Positions 1-10,272 are shown, counted from the stretch's first letter. The stretch: DNA of 64,000 nucleotides from Brockia lithotrophica (GCA_003050565.1 PEBW01000002.1:186001-250000); one strand, 5' to 3'. Translations and numbers: made by a program. The notes: generated from the letters alone by a model not told the origin.

Positions 1-320
1 GCCGGTCCCCCTTCTTCTCCGCCGCCCTGAACCAATCCGGCGAAGTCGACGAGCGGTCGTCCGCCTTCACCGCGGAAGAATTCGATATGCTCGTAGAGCT
101 CGCGAAGCGCCTCCTCGTCGACGCCGCGCGCCGCTCCCTCTCCGGAGACATCGCCCCCCGTCCCCTCCGCCGCCAGGGCGAAGACGCCTGCGCAACCTGT
201 CCCTTTCGGACGATCTGTCCGTACCGCAAGGAGGCGCACCGCCGCAACGTGCCCAAGCTCAAGCGGGAAGCGATCTTCGCGGCCTTCTCCGCCGCCTCGG
301 GGAAGGGGGAGGAAGCATGA
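1..320 (+). CDS. addB: AddB (RexB-type) helicase-nuclease subunit, C-terminal end
   Basis: The reading frame is open from base 3 to a stop at 318-320, so only about the last 105 codons of the gene are inside the window. The tail contains CATCPFRTICPY, the cysteine cluster that closes the 4Fe-4S site of the AddB nuclease domain; the first cysteine of that cluster would lie upstream of the window. AddB is the partner of AddA in the Gram-positive ATP-dependent end-resection enzyme that substitutes for RecBCD. The stop overlaps the addA ATG by 4 bp, the usual sign of translational coupling. Identification rests on this motif plus the gene order addB-addA-sbcD-sbcC. Confidence 0.9.
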   Translation, partial: RSPFFSAALNQSGEVDERSSAFTAEEFDMLVELAKRLLVDAARRSLSGDIAPRPLRRQGEDACATCPFRTICPYRKEAHRRNVPKLKREAIFAAFSAASGKGEEA

Positions 321-3300
321 ACTGGACGCCGGAACAAGAACTCGCCATCTCCTGGCGGCGCGGACCCCTCCTCGTCTCGGCTTCGGCGGGGAGCGGCAAG
401 ACGGCGGTGCTCGTGGCCCGCGTCATGCGCCTCGTCCTCGAGGAGGGGGTCGATATCGACCGCCTCCTCATCGTCACCTTCACGCGTGCGGCGGCCGAGG
501 AGATGAAGGCGAGGATCCGCCGCGCCCTCGAAGAACGCCTGCGGGAAGCTTCGGGCGGAAAAAGCCGCGAGGCGCAGCGCCTGCGCCGCCAGATCTTCCT
601 CCTGGGGCGAGCCCCCATCCAGACGCTCCACGCCTACCTCGCCGACCTCCTCCGGCGCCACGGACAGAAGATCGGCCTTAGCCCGCGCTTCTCCTTGCTC
701 GACGACGCCGAGGCGCAGCTCCTCCAAGAAGACGTGCTCCGCACCTACCTCCACGAAACCGTGGAACGCTTCCTCCGGGAGGACCCGGAGGCCGCGCGGG
801 CATTTCTGTCGCGCTACGGGCACCCCGTGCACCACCTCGGCGACCTCGAGAAGGTGATCCTCACCCTCGTACGCTTCGCCCGCGTAACCCCCGACCCGCA
901 GAAGTGGTTCGAGGACGTCCTCCTCCCCTACCGCGCCGCCCGCTCACCCTCGACCCCTTCGCAAGGCGTCGAGGAAGCGCTCGGGCGCTGGCAGGAGGGC
1001 GCCCTCCTCGAAGCGCGGGCGATGGTCGCCAACGCGGTGCGCGACCTCGAGGAAGCCATCGCCCTGGCCCAAGAACCGGGAGGGCCGCGGGCATACCTCG
1101 AACAACTCCAAGCCGAAAGGGACGCCCTCGCCTCCCTCGCCGAGGAAAGGGAATGGGAACCCTTTGCCCGGGGGCTGCGGGAACTTTCCTTCGGGCGTCT
1201 TCCGGCAATCCGCAGGGGGAAAACCGGCGACGAGGTCGACGAGGAACTTCAAGAAGCCGTCAAGAAGCGCAGGGAGAGGGTCAAGAAGATCGTCAGGGAT
1301 GGCCTTCAGAAGAGCTACTTCGCCCGGCCGTACGCGGAAGTGCGCGATGCCGTGGTCCGCGTCGCTCCCGACGTCGAGCGCCTCGTGGAGTGGGCCCGGA
1401 GCTTTCTCGAGGCGTACGAAAAGCGCAAGCGCGCGCTCGGCGTACTGGACTTCGAAGACTTGGAGCAGCTGTCCTTGGAGCTTCTCGGGCGGGACGGCGG
1501 CCAGTTGGTGCGGGAACTGCAGTCCACCCTCGAGGGAGTGCTCGTCGACGAGGCACAGGACCTCAACCCCGTACAAATGGCGCTCTTGGAAAAGATCGCC
1601 CCCCCGGAGAAGCTCTTCTTCGTAGGCGACGTAAAGCAGAGCATCTACGGCTTCCGACTCGCCGAACCGCGCCTCTTCCTCGAGCTCTACGAGAGCTACA
1701 CCCCCCTGAAGATTCCGGAGGCGAAGGATTCCCCGTCGCCCCTCCCCCTCGATCCCGAAAGAGGGGGAACTCCCGAGAGCCCGGACGCGGCGCCGACCGG
1801 CTTATCGGGGTGGGAAACGACTCCCGGGGGATCGGAGAAAGCCCGCGGGGGATTCCGCGTCGACCTCCCCCACAACTTCCGAAGCACTCCCGAACTCCTG
1901 GACGGCGTGAACCGCCTCATGGGCGCCCTCATGGAAAGGGAGATCGGGGGCATCGACTACCACGAGGGGCACCGCCTGAAGCCCGCGCCCCACGCCGTAT
2001 CCCAAAACCGGCCCGGGATCTACGTGTACTTCGCCGACCTGCGGGACCTGGCGGCGGACGCCCGCGGCGCGGAAGGGGACGAGCCCCCCATCCGCGATCC
2101 CGTCCTCCGCGACTTCTACGACCTGCTCGAAGGCCGCGGCAGAAGCTCCCCGGAAGCCCAGAGCGGCGGGGTTCCCTCCGGAGCGGAAGGCGGAGACGAC
2201 CCCGGAGGATCCGCGTTCGGCGAAGGAGAAGCGCCCGAACCGACCGAGCCGACGAACGAAGCCGATTCCGCCGCCCTCGTGGAATACCTCCGGGCCGAGG
2301 GGGAAGCCCGGGTGATCGCCCGCGCCATCGCCGAAGAAGACCTCGCGCCGCAGGATACGGCGGTCCTCCTCCGGAGCCGCACGTGGCTCTCCGTCTACGT
2401 GCGCGAGCTCGAGAGTCTGGGCGTCCCCGTTCGCGCGGTGACGCGCGGGAGCCTCTTCGACGACCCGGACGTCCAGACCTTCCTCAACGTCCTGCGCGTC
2501 GTGGACAACCCCGCGCGGGACGTCCCGCTCGTGGGCGTCCTCTCCTCCCCGGTCGTGGGCCTGTCGGCCGAGGAGCTGGCCGCCGTGCGCATCGCCTATC
2601 CCGACCTCCCCTACTGGGAGGCCGTCTTCCGCCTCGCCGAGGCAGGACGCGCCGACGCGGGGAAAAACTCGGGCGCGGGCGAAGCCCTCGCCAAGGCGCA
2701 ATCCCGCCTGCGGGATTTCGCCCGAGCCCTCGCACACTGGCGCGACCTCGCCCGCGACCTCTCCACGGCGGAACTTGCCGAACGCCTCCTGCGCGAGCTC
2801 GGGTTCGACCTCTGGGGAGCCGCCCTCCCGTCGGGGCGTACCTTGGAAGCGCGCCTTCGCCGCCTCGTCGATTGGTTCCGCCGGAGCGAGCGAAGGGGAA
2901 AGCGCCCCCTCGGCGAACTTCTCGAAGAGCTGGACACGCTCGCGGAACGGGACCTCTTCGAAGACGGGGAGGAGACGGCGGCCGAAGACGAAGGACAGGC
3001 CGTCCGCATCCTCACAATCCACCAGAGCAAAGGGCTCGAGTTTCCCGTGGTCTTTCTCGCGGGGCTGGGACAGCCGTTTTACCAAAACGACGCCGCCGAG
3101 GACGTCATCCTCCACCGGGACATCGGCGTCGCCCTGCGCGAAATCGACGCGGAGCGGCACATGAGCTACCCGACGCTCCCGTGGCTCTTCGCCAGCTCGC
3201 GCCTGAAGCGCGACCGCCTCGCAGAAGAACTCCGCCTTCTCTACGTCGCGCTCACGCGCGCCCGGGAAAAACTCTTCCTCCCCTTCGTCGAACGCGACCT

Positions 3301-4747
3301 CGGCAAGAGGATCGGCCGCGCGCGCCAGGCCTTTCCCCTCGCCTCGGGCTTTCGGGACGCGGCGAACGCCTCCCCCGCGGAGTCGAAAGAACGCGTCGCC
3401 CTCTCCACGCCGGAAAAGCTCCGCGCCCGCTCCTTTGCCGACCTCCTCTTCCCCGTCCTCTACCTCGAGGCGCGCGCCCGCGGCGCCGCCGAAGACTTCG
3501 AACGCCTCCTCTCGGACGACCGGACGCGGCGGGAGCTGTCCTTGTCTCCGTTCCTCCTGCGCGTGGTAGGACCGATTCGGTTGGAGGAGCAAGTCTTTCC
3601 GGAAAGGGCCGCGCCTGCCGAAGACGTGCCCGCCGGCCAAAAACCGCCGGAAAGGCCCGAACCATCCGACGGTGTCCCCGAGGCGCAAATGCCTCCGGAA
3701 GGGGCCGAGCTTGGCGACGAGGACAGAACCGCGGTTCAAGAAGTCCTCGCGCGCGTCCTCCCCCTGGAGGCGAGCGCCCTCGCCTCGTATCCCTGGGCCC
3801 CCTTCACCAACATCCCCTCCAAACTCAGCGTCACGGAAATCCGCGAGCGCACGGAGGCGTTCGCCCTCGCCGAAGACATTTCCCTCGCCGCCGCACCGTG
3901 GGCGGCGCCGGAGTCCGAAACCGGAGCCCGAACGACCCCGGAGCGCAAAGCCGATTCGGGCCGTGGTGTCGCTTGCGGTGCGGCGGGAGACGCGTTCGCC
4001 CGCGAACCCTTGGGCGCGGCGGACGTCGCGAGCGTCGAAGAAAGCCTCCGGCGGGGCACGGCGGTCCACACCTTCCTTCGCTTCGTAGACGTGAAGCGCG
4101 CGGCAGACGAAGAAGCGCTCGTCCGGGAGCTCGACCGCCTCGTGGAAGAGGGGTACCTCGAACCCGAAGACCGGGCCCTCATCCCCCTTGGGCGGATCCG
4201 GGAGTTCTTCCTCCACCCCCTCGGTCGGCGCCTGCGCAAAGCGCAAAGCGTCTACCGGGAACGGCCGTTCCTCTGGAGCCTTCCGGCCGAAGTCGCCGCC
4301 GCGCTCCTGAAAGGGGGGGCGGCGCTTGGGACGCAAGGCCCTTCTCCTGCCGAAACGCCCCCCTCGGCGGGGATCGCCCGCGCAAACCCGGCGCTTCCCA
4401 CCCACGACCTCCAAAAATTTTGCGCGTGGGTGGACGACGCCCGCGCGAAATCCCGGGCCGCCGACACCCGCGCGCAGCCGCAAGCCCCCGACGCGGTGGT
4501 CGTGCAGGGCATCTTCGACGTCCTCTTCCAAGAAAGCGAAGGGTACGTCCTCCTCGACTACAAGACGGACCGAATCCTCGACCCGCGGATCTACACCGCC
4601 CAGCTCTTTGTGTACGCCTGCGCGGTGCGCGACCTCCTCGGCGAGCTCCCGCGCGAAGGATGGCTGTACGCCTTCGGGGAAGAGCTCGCCGGTAAGGGAC
4701 GCTTTGCCGACGGCGGGCGCGTAGACCGCGCCGTCCGGATCTTTTGA
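317..4747 (+). CDS. addA: ATP-dependent helicase/nuclease subunit A
   Basis: UvrD-like superfamily 1 helicase with a C-terminal RecB-type nuclease, which with AddB resects double-strand ends and loads RecA. Visible motifs: Walker A SASAGSGKT near residue 25, DEAQD near 410, helicase motifs around TIHQSKGLEFPV and LLYVALTRAREK, and the nuclease block GIFDVLF followed by LLDYKTD near 1415. The ATG overlaps the addB stop (ATGA). At 1476 aa it is roughly 240 aa longer than the usual protein. The extra length sits in three Pro/Gly/Glu/Asp-rich linkers (about residues 470-515, 605-655 and 1090-1140) between, not inside, the conserved motifs, so activity is probably kept. Confidence 0.97.
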   Translation: MNWTPEQELAISWRRGPLLVSASAGSGKTAVLVARVMRLVLEEGVDIDRLLIVTFTRAAAEEMKARIRRALEERLREASGGKSREAQRLRRQIFLLGRAPIQTLHAYLADLLRRHGQKIGLSPRFSLLDDAEAQLLQEDVLRTYLHETVERFLREDPEAARAFLSRYGHPVHHLGDLEKVILTLVRFARVTPDPQKWFEDVLLPYRAARSPSTPSQGVEEALGRWQEGALLEARAMVANAVRDLEEAIALAQEPGGPRAYLEQLQAERDALASLAEEREWEPFARGLRELSFGRLPAIRRGKTGDEVDEELQEAVKKRRERVKKIVRDGLQKSYFARPYAEVRDAVVRVAPDVERLVEWARSFLEAYEKRKRALGVLDFEDLEQLSLELLGRDGGQLVRELQSTLEGVLVDEAQDLNPVQMALLEKIAPPEKLFFVGDVKQSIYGFRLAEPRLFLELYESYTPLKIPEAKDSPSPLPLDPERGGTPESPDAAPTGLSGWETTPGGSEKARGGFRVDLPHNFRSTPELLDGVNRLMGALMEREIGGIDYHEGHRLKPAPHAVSQNRPGIYVYFADLRDLAADARGAEGDEPPIRDPVLRDFYDLLEGRGRSSPEAQSGGVPSGAEGGDDPGGSAFGEGEAPEPTEPTNEADSAALVEYLRAEGEARVIARAIAEEDLAPQDTAVLLRSRTWLSVYVRELESLGVPVRAVTRGSLFDDPDVQTFLNVLRVVDNPARDVPLVGVLSSPVVGLSAEELAAVRIAYPDLPYWEAVFRLAEAGRADAGKNSGAGEALAKAQSRLRDFARALAHWRDLARDLSTAELAERLLRELGFDLWGAALPSGRTLEARLRRLVDWFRRSERRGKRPLGELLEELDTLAERDLFEDGEETAAEDEGQAVRILTIHQSKGLEFPVVFLAGLGQPFYQNDAAEDVILHRDIGVALREIDAERHMSYPTLPWLFASSRLKRDRLAEELRLLYVALTRAREKLFLPFVERDLGKRIGRARQAFPLASGFRDAANASPAESKERVALSTPEKLRARSFADLLFPVLYLEARARGAAEDFERLLSDDRTRRELSLSPFLLRVVGPIRLEEQVFPERAAPAEDVPAGQKPPERPEPSDGVPEAQMPPEGAELGDEDRTAVQEVLARVLPLEASALASYPWAPFTNIPSKLSVTEIRERTEAFALAEDISLAAAPWAAPESETGARTTPERKADSGRGVACGAAGDAFAREPLGAADVASVEESLRRGTAVHTFLRFVDVKRAADEEALVRELDRLVEEGYLEPEDRALIPLGRIREFFLHPLGRRLRKAQSVYRERPFLWSLPAEVAAALLKGGAALGTQGPSPAETPPSAGIARANPALPTHDLQKFCAWVDDARAKSRAADTRAQPQAPDAVVVQGIFDVLFQESEGYVLLDYKTDRILDPRIYTAQLFVYACAVRDLLGELPREGWLYAFGEELAGKGRFADGGRVDRAVRIF

Positions 4748-4773
4748 ACCGCCCTCCGGCCCGCGTCCCCGGC

Positions 4774-4852
4774 CCCCGCGCCGCCGGCACCTACGTTCCC
4801 AAAAGGGCCGGGGACGATTTGGGGCCCCGATCCCCGCGCCGCCGGCACCTAC
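4774..4852. repeat. Pair of perfect 21-bp direct repeats between addA and sbcD
   Basis: The 21-bp unit that starts CCCCGCGCCG and ends GGCACCTAC occurs at 4774-4794 and again at 4832-4852, identical in both copies. Most of the 124-bp addA-sbcD gap is this repeat pair and its spacer. No ORF or clear hairpin terminator is associated with it. It may be a local duplication or a protein-binding site; function unknown. Confidence 0.85.
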
Positions 4853-4871
4853 CCTACCGGGAGGGGACAAG

Positions 4872-6179
4872 ATGCGCATCTTGCACACGGCCGACTGGCA
4901 CCTCGGCAGCACGCTCGAAGGCCGAGATCGCATGGAGGAGCAGGCCGCCGTCCTCGAGGAGATCGTGGAGATCGCCCGCGGCGAAGACGTGGACGTCGTC
5001 CTCATCGCCGGCGACGTCTACGACAAGTACAACCCTCCGGCGTGGGCCGAAGCTCTCCTGTACGAAACGCTTGCCCGCCTCGCCGAAGGCGGGCGTCAGG
5101 TCGTCGTCCTCGCCGGCAACCACGACAGCCCCGAGCGCATCGCGGCCGCCCACCCGCTGGCCCGCGAACGGGGAATCCACCTCGTCGGCCACGTGCCCGA
5201 GGCACCCCTCCTCCTCGAGGCGCGCCGACCCGTGCGCGGGTCACCGGCGCGCCTCGCCGTGCTCCCCGTCCCGTACGTGTCCGAAGCCCGGCTTCGGGAG
5301 GTCATCTACGCGGTCGAAGAAGGAAGCGGTCCGGACGGGACCTCCGCAGAAGGCGATCCGGACGGCGGCCCGGACCGCGCACAAAGCGAAAGCGGACCGG
5401 GGGCGGAAACGGAAGGCGAACCGCGCGGCGGGACCTCCGCGCGCCGACACGCCTACGCCGCCAAGATGCGCCGGATCTTCGAGTGCCTGCTCGGCTCCGT
5501 CCCCGCCGGCGTGCCCGCGGTGCTCGCGGCGCACCTCTTCGTCCTCGGGGGAAGGACGAGCGACTCCGAGCGCCCCATCGAAGTCGGCGGCACCTACGCC
5601 CTCGCGCCCCATGACTTCCCGCCTGTCGCGTACGTCGCCCTCGGACACCTCCACCGCCCCCAGGAGCTCCCCGCGCCCGCTACGGGGGCGTACAGCGGCT
5701 CACCCATCGCCCTCTCCTTCTCCGAGGCGGGTCAGGGCAAGCGCGTCGTCCTCGTCACCTGGGAGGGAAATCCCCCCACGGCGCGCCTCGCGTGGCTCCC
5801 CTTGCAGCGCGGGAAGCCGCTCGTCCGCCATACGCTTCTGGGTGGCGCGGAAGACCTCCTCCGCTACGCCCGCTCCGGCGCAGACCAAAAGGCGTGGGTG
5901 GAAGTCGTCGTCCACACCCCTGTGCCCTTGGACCCCGAGGTCGTCCGGGAAGTCCGACGCCTGCACCCGGGGATCCTCCTCATCCGCCCCGTCCTGCCGG
6001 AAACCACGCGGGAGAGCATCCCCATCTCCGCCGACCGCCCGCCCGAGGAGCTCTTTCGCCGGTTTTACCGCGAGCGCACCGGCGGCAAGGAAGCCGACGA
6101 GGAACTCGTCCGCCTCTTCCTCGAACTCCTCGCCGAAGGCGGAGATGAAGACGAAGGCGCCCGCGAGGCGAGCCTCTAG
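4872..6179 (+). CDS. sbcD: Exonuclease SbcD (Mre11-type nuclease subunit)
   Basis: Metallophosphoesterase half of the SbcCD (Rad50-Mre11) complex, which cuts hairpins and protein-blocked DNA ends. The metal-ligand motifs run in order: HTADWHLG near residue 4, IAGDVYD, LAGNHDS, a histidine in AAHLF, and LGHLHRP. The protein has 435 residues. An acidic Gly/Asp/Glu linker at about residues 152-198 interrupts the fold after the fourth motif and resembles the linkers in neighbouring AddA and SbcC. The ATG follows GGGAGGGGACAAG, a strong ribosome-binding site. It is co-directional with addBA and sbcC. Confidence 0.95.
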   Translation: MRILHTADWHLGSTLEGRDRMEEQAAVLEEIVEIARGEDVDVVLIAGDVYDKYNPPAWAEALLYETLARLAEGGRQVVVLAGNHDSPERIAAAHPLARERGIHLVGHVPEAPLLLEARRPVRGSPARLAVLPVPYVSEARLREVIYAVEEGSGPDGTSAEGDPDGGPDRAQSESGPGAETEGEPRGGTSARRHAYAAKMRRIFECLLGSVPAGVPAVLAAHLFVLGGRTSDSERPIEVGGTYALAPHDFPPVAYVALGHLHRPQELPAPATGAYSGSPIALSFSEAGQGKRVVLVTWEGNPPTARLAWLPLQRGKPLVRHTLLGGAEDLLRYARSGADQKAWVEVVVHTPVPLDPEVVREVRRLHPGILLIRPVLPETTRESIPISADRPPEELFRRFYRERTGGKEADEELVRLFLELLAEGGDEDEGAREASL

Positions 6180-6242
6180 CCCATGAGGAAGAGAACGGCG
6201 CCCACCGTCCACCGTGGCGCACCGCCGTCAGATAGAGACGAG

Positions 6243-6286
6243 GAACACGCACCTCGCGAGGGAGAGACGGAACGCGCACCTCGCGA
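6243..6286. repeat. Short direct repeat between sbcD and sbcC
   Basis: GAACACGCACCTCGCGA (6243-6259) and GAACGCGCACCTCGCGA (6270-6286) match at 16 of 17 positions with a 27-bp period. They lie just upstream of the sbcC ribosome-binding site. This is the second of three successive intergenic gaps in this operon region carrying a short direct repeat pair. Confidence 0.7.
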
Positions 6287-6304
6287 TCCCGAGGGGGGAG
6301 ACCC

Positions 6305-9300
6305 GTGCGTCCCTACCACCTCCGCCTCGACGGAATCCACAGCTACGCGGACCCCGCGGAGGTCGACTTTTCCCGCCTGAAAAGCGGCGTCTTCGGCATC
6401 TTCGGCCCGACGGGAAGCGGGAAGTCGACGCTCCTCGATGCGATCACCCTCGCCCTGTACGGTAGCGTGGACCGCTCGTCGCGCTCCCGCGGCGTGATCC
6501 ACGTCGCCCGAGAAGAGGCATCCGTAGCCTTCACCTTTTCCCTCGAAGAAGGCGGTCGAGAGGTCCTCTACCGCGTCGAACGGGAGTTCCGCCGCAATCC
6601 CGGCGCAGACCCATACTCCGTGGCGACGCGCGCGGCGCGTCTCCTCCGCCGCGAGGCGGAAAGCTCCCGCTGGGTCCCCTTGGCCGACCGCGTGCGCGAC
6701 GTAGACGCTGCGGTCCGCCGGCTCCTCGGCCTCCACGAAGACGATTTCCTCCGCTCCGTGATCCTCCCCCAGGGGCGGTTTGCCGAATTCCTCACGCTCT
6801 CCCCGGCGGAACGCAAAGGGATGCTCGAGCGCCTGTTCGCCCTGGAAAGGTACGGAAAAGACCTGCACGAACGGGTCAAGAGGCGCCTGGAGATCGCCGA
6901 ACGGGAGCTCGCCGTCCTCGAGACGGAGCTCCGGAACCTGGGAGACACCTCGGAGGAGGCGCTCGCGTCCCTCCGGGGCGAGATTCGGACGACGGAAGAC
7001 GAGCTCGTCCAGGTGCGGAGGAAGCTCACCGAGCTGGACAAAGAGGTGCTCGCCCTCGGACGCGTGCGGGAAGCCCTCGAGGGATGGGTCGCCCGCGCCG
7101 AAGAACTCCTCCGCCGGGAAGAAGAAGCTCTCGCCGTTCGCGAACGCGAGCGCGTCCTGCGGCAGGAGGAATTTCTCCTCGCCCTCGTCCCCCTGGCGGA
7201 GCGCCTCGAGGAACGGCGCAACACTCTCGCCGAACTCGGGCAAGCGCTCGAGCGCGCGCAGGCGGACGCAGAAGCCGCTTCCGCGCAGATGCAAAAGCTC
7301 CAACGCGCCGTAGATGCGCACCGGGTGGACGGCGAACGCGACCGCCGCCTCCTCGTCGAACTCGGCCTCCGCCTCCGGCAACTCCGCGAAGAGCGGGAGC
7401 GCCTCGAGGAAATCCTCACCCGAGGCCGGGAAGTCCGGGAAAGCCTCCAAGAGACCGGGGACCGACTTCGCCGCCTCGAGGAAAGGCGCCGGAAACTCGA
7501 AGAAGAACGCGAACGGAGCGCGCGGGCAGAACGAGAGGCAGAAGCGGAAAAGGCCCGCCTCGAACCCTTCCTCGCGCGCGAAGGCGCGCTCCGCGCCGCG
7601 GAGAGGGAGCGGTGGAAGCTCGAGGAACGGCGGAACCGCCTGCGCGAACAGGCGCGCGACCTCCGGAGACTCGGCGACCGCCTGGGAGCGCTTGTCCACC
7701 GGACCTCGGGAGGGCTGCCGGATCTCTGCGCGCGCCTGCGCCGGTGGGAAAATGCGCGCGACGAGGCGTACGCCGACGAACGCCGCCTGCTCGGACGGCG
7801 CGATCGCCTCGCGGAAACCGTCCTCTCCCTCCGTCGAGACCTCGAACGGCGCGAACGCGAAGTCGAAGCCGAGCGCGAGCGCCTCTGGGCCGCGCGGCTC
7901 GCCCGCAAGCTCCTCCGGGGAACCCCTTGTCCCGTCTGCGGTTCCTCGCATCACCCGGCGCCCGCGATCCCGCCGACGGCTTTCGCCCTCTCGACGCATG
8001 CGGGGGCGACCTCCGATTCACCCGATCCCCGCGAGGCGCCGCCCGAAGACCTCACCCTCGACGACGAAAGGCGCATCCGAGAGCTCCTCTTCGCCGCCGC
8101 AGATCTCGAGCAGCGCCTGCGCCGCCTCGAATTTCCCGGAGACCTCGAGACCCTTCGCTCCCAATCCGAGACGGTCGCCGGGATCCTCGCGGAGGTTCGC
8201 GACCTCCTTCCCCCGCCCGTTCGGCGGCGTCTCCTTCTCGCGGACAAAGACGACGAAGGCGACGGGCTCCCCTGCACCCCGGCGGGCGAGGACCCAACCC
8301 CGCTCGGCCCCGCAGGCCAAAGCGATTCCGTTCCCGGCGGCGGTGCCGGGACCGGCAGGAAGGGCCCGATACCCGGCGAAGACGAACTCACCGCGCACGC
8401 GCGGGAAGTGGCCGAGCTGGAAGACGCGTGGCGCCTCGCCCTCGAACGCCGCGTCGCCCTTCAGAAAGACCTCGAGGCGCTCGTCCAGAGCGCCGCATCC
8501 CTACGCGAGCGCCTGCGCGAAGCGCAGGGCGAGTGGGAAGGACGTGCCGCACTCCTTGCCGCCGCGGCCGCCGAACTCCGTTCGGCCCGAGACACGTGGC
8601 CCGCACGCCACCGAGATGTCCCCTACTCCGAGGTGGACCGGCTCCTCCGCGAGCTCGAGGCGCACCGCAAGGCGGCCGACGCCGCAGAAGAACGGCGCAA
8701 GATCGCCGCCGAGAAGCGGCACGCCCTCGAAGACGAGGCGAAACACCTCCAGGAGGTGTGGGCGTCTCTCAAGGCCGAAAGCGCCCGCCTCGACCAAGAA
8801 CTTGAGAGTCTGCGCAAGGAGTACTCTCGCGATTCGAAAAGGATCGGCGAGGAGTGGGGGAAACTCGCCGGCGAACTCTCCTCCTTTCCCCCTCTCCGTT
8901 CCTTCCTCGATGCATCTGAAGCCGCATCCCTCCCCGCGGGAGCAAGGCCGCTCCTTGCAAAGGCGGCACCCCCTGCCGGAGCCGAAGGCCGCAAGCGCCT
9001 GGCATCCCCGCCTCCGCACGTGCTGCAAAAGCTCGAAAACGAAGCCGTACGCCTCGCAAACGAACTCGAGGCGCGCGGAAGGGAACTGGAGGAAGCCCTA
9101 CGCAAGGCCGAAGAAGCCTACCGCGAGGCGGTGGCCCGGCACGAGCGATCCCTCGCCTCCCTCCGGGCGGCGGAAGCGGCAAAAGCAGAAGCGGAAGAAG
9201 AATGGCGGCGCGCCCTGGAACAAGGCGTGCCGGAAGGATTCGCTCCCCCTGCACCCGAAGAACTCCTCGCCGCCCACCGCTCCGGCCGACTCGCGCGGGA

Positions 9301-10189
9301 ACGCATCCGCGCCGAGCGCGAGGCGCTGGAGGAATTCGAACGTGGGCGAAACGAAGCGCGCATCCGCTTCGATACGGCCGCCCGCCACCTCGTCGAACGG
9401 CTACGGGAGGCACCCCCGTTCCCGGGATCCGAAGAGCTGGCCTTCCTTATCGAAGGCTTCGAACTAGACCTTCGAGGCGCCCTCGCCGAAGCCAAACGCA
9501 TCCACCAAACTCTCCTGGAACACGTGGCGGAGCGGGAGCGCGAACGCGCAAGCCTCGACCGCGAGAAAGAAGGGCTACAGCTTCGGCTCGGAAGCCTGCG
9601 GAGCCGCCTCGACGAACTGGAAAGAAACCGACGCCGTGCCGCAGAACTCTTTGAAGAACAAAAAAGGCGCTCCCGCACGCGGGAGCTCCTCAAGACGCTG
9701 GAACACCTCGTACAAGGTCGGGCGCTCGTGGAGTTCCTCGGGCGGGAGCACCTCGAGCACCTCGTCGTCGACGCCGGCGCCCAACTCCGCTTTCTCTCGC
9801 GCGAACGCTACGCCCTCGCGGTCGACGAAGGCGGGACCTTTCTCGTGCGCGACTACGCCCACGGCGGCCTCGAACGGCCGGCGAGCACCCTCTCCGGCGG
9901 CGAGCGCTTCCTCGCCTCGCTCTCCTTGGCCCTCGCCCTCTCGCGGACGGTACAGCTCCGCGGGCGGCACCCGCTGCGCTTCTTCTTCCTCGACGAAGGG
10001 TTCGGCGGCCTCGACCCCGAAGCGCTGGACACGGCGCTCACGGCTCTCGAACGCTTGGAAACGCACGAGATGCTCGTCGGCGTGATCAGCCACGTCCCGG
10101 AAGTGCGCGAGCGGATCTCCCGGAGGATCCTCGTCGATCCCCCGGAGGCAGGAGGGCGCGGAAGCCGCCTGCGGTTCGAAGGGTTTTGA
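6305..10189 (+). CDS. sbcC: Exonuclease SbcC (Rad50-type ATPase subunit)
   Basis: SMC-like ATPase partner of SbcD. Walker A GPTGSGKST lies near residue 35. Two very long Glu/Arg-rich coiled-coil arms flank a zinc hook CPVC near residue 542. The ABC signature LSGGERFLAS near 1195 and Walker B FFLDEGFGGLDPE near 1228 close the head domain. Translation starts at GTG 6305, preceded by GGGGGGAG. It is 1294 aa long, above the common length of about 1050-1130, with extra low-complexity sequence just after the hook (about residues 550-700). Confidence 0.96.
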   Translation: MRPYHLRLDGIHSYADPAEVDFSRLKSGVFGIFGPTGSGKSTLLDAITLALYGSVDRSSRSRGVIHVAREEASVAFTFSLEEGGREVLYRVEREFRRNPGADPYSVATRAARLLRREAESSRWVPLADRVRDVDAAVRRLLGLHEDDFLRSVILPQGRFAEFLTLSPAERKGMLERLFALERYGKDLHERVKRRLEIAERELAVLETELRNLGDTSEEALASLRGEIRTTEDELVQVRRKLTELDKEVLALGRVREALEGWVARAEELLRREEEALAVRERERVLRQEEFLLALVPLAERLEERRNTLAELGQALERAQADAEAASAQMQKLQRAVDAHRVDGERDRRLLVELGLRLRQLREERERLEEILTRGREVRESLQETGDRLRRLEERRRKLEEERERSARAEREAEAEKARLEPFLAREGALRAAERERWKLEERRNRLREQARDLRRLGDRLGALVHRTSGGLPDLCARLRRWENARDEAYADERRLLGRRDRLAETVLSLRRDLERREREVEAERERLWAARLARKLLRGTPCPVCGSSHHPAPAIPPTAFALSTHAGATSDSPDPREAPPEDLTLDDERRIRELLFAAADLEQRLRRLEFPGDLETLRSQSETVAGILAEVRDLLPPPVRRRLLLADKDDEGDGLPCTPAGEDPTPLGPAGQSDSVPGGGAGTGRKGPIPGEDELTAHAREVAELEDAWRLALERRVALQKDLEALVQSAASLRERLREAQGEWEGRAALLAAAAAELRSARDTWPARHRDVPYSEVDRLLRELEAHRKAADAAEERRKIAAEKRHALEDEAKHLQEVWASLKAESARLDQELESLRKEYSRDSKRIGEEWGKLAGELSSFPPLRSFLDASEAASLPAGARPLLAKAAPPAGAEGRKRLASPPPHVLQKLENEAVRLANELEARGRELEEALRKAEEAYREAVARHERSLASLRAAEAAKAEAEEEWRRALEQGVPEGFAPPAPEELLAAHRSGRLARERIRAEREALEEFERGRNEARIRFDTAARHLVERLREAPPFPGSEELAFLIEGFELDLRGALAEAKRIHQTLLEHVAERERERASLDREKEGLQLRLGSLRSRLDELERNRRRAAELFEEQKRRSRTRELLKTLEHLVQGRALVEFLGREHLEHLVVDAGAQLRFLSRERYALAVDEGGTFLVRDYAHGGLERPASTLSGGERFLASLSLALALSRTVQLRGRHPLRFFFLDEGFGGLDPEALDTALTALERLETHEMLVGVISHVPEVRERISRRILVDPPEAGGRGSRLRFEGF

Positions 10190-10272
10190 CGAACGCAAAG
10201 CCTCGAGGTCTCGCGCTCAACCTCTCTCAGGTGCGGGACCTCGGTCTTGACGAACGCAGAAACTCCGTTAGC

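Noticed and set aside
904-4695. Very long open frame overlapping addA in another frame, and similar long antisense frames across the window
   Set aside because: High GC removes stop codons from shadow frames. The translations are Arg/Pro/Gly-rich with no domain, while the in-register genes carry all motifs.
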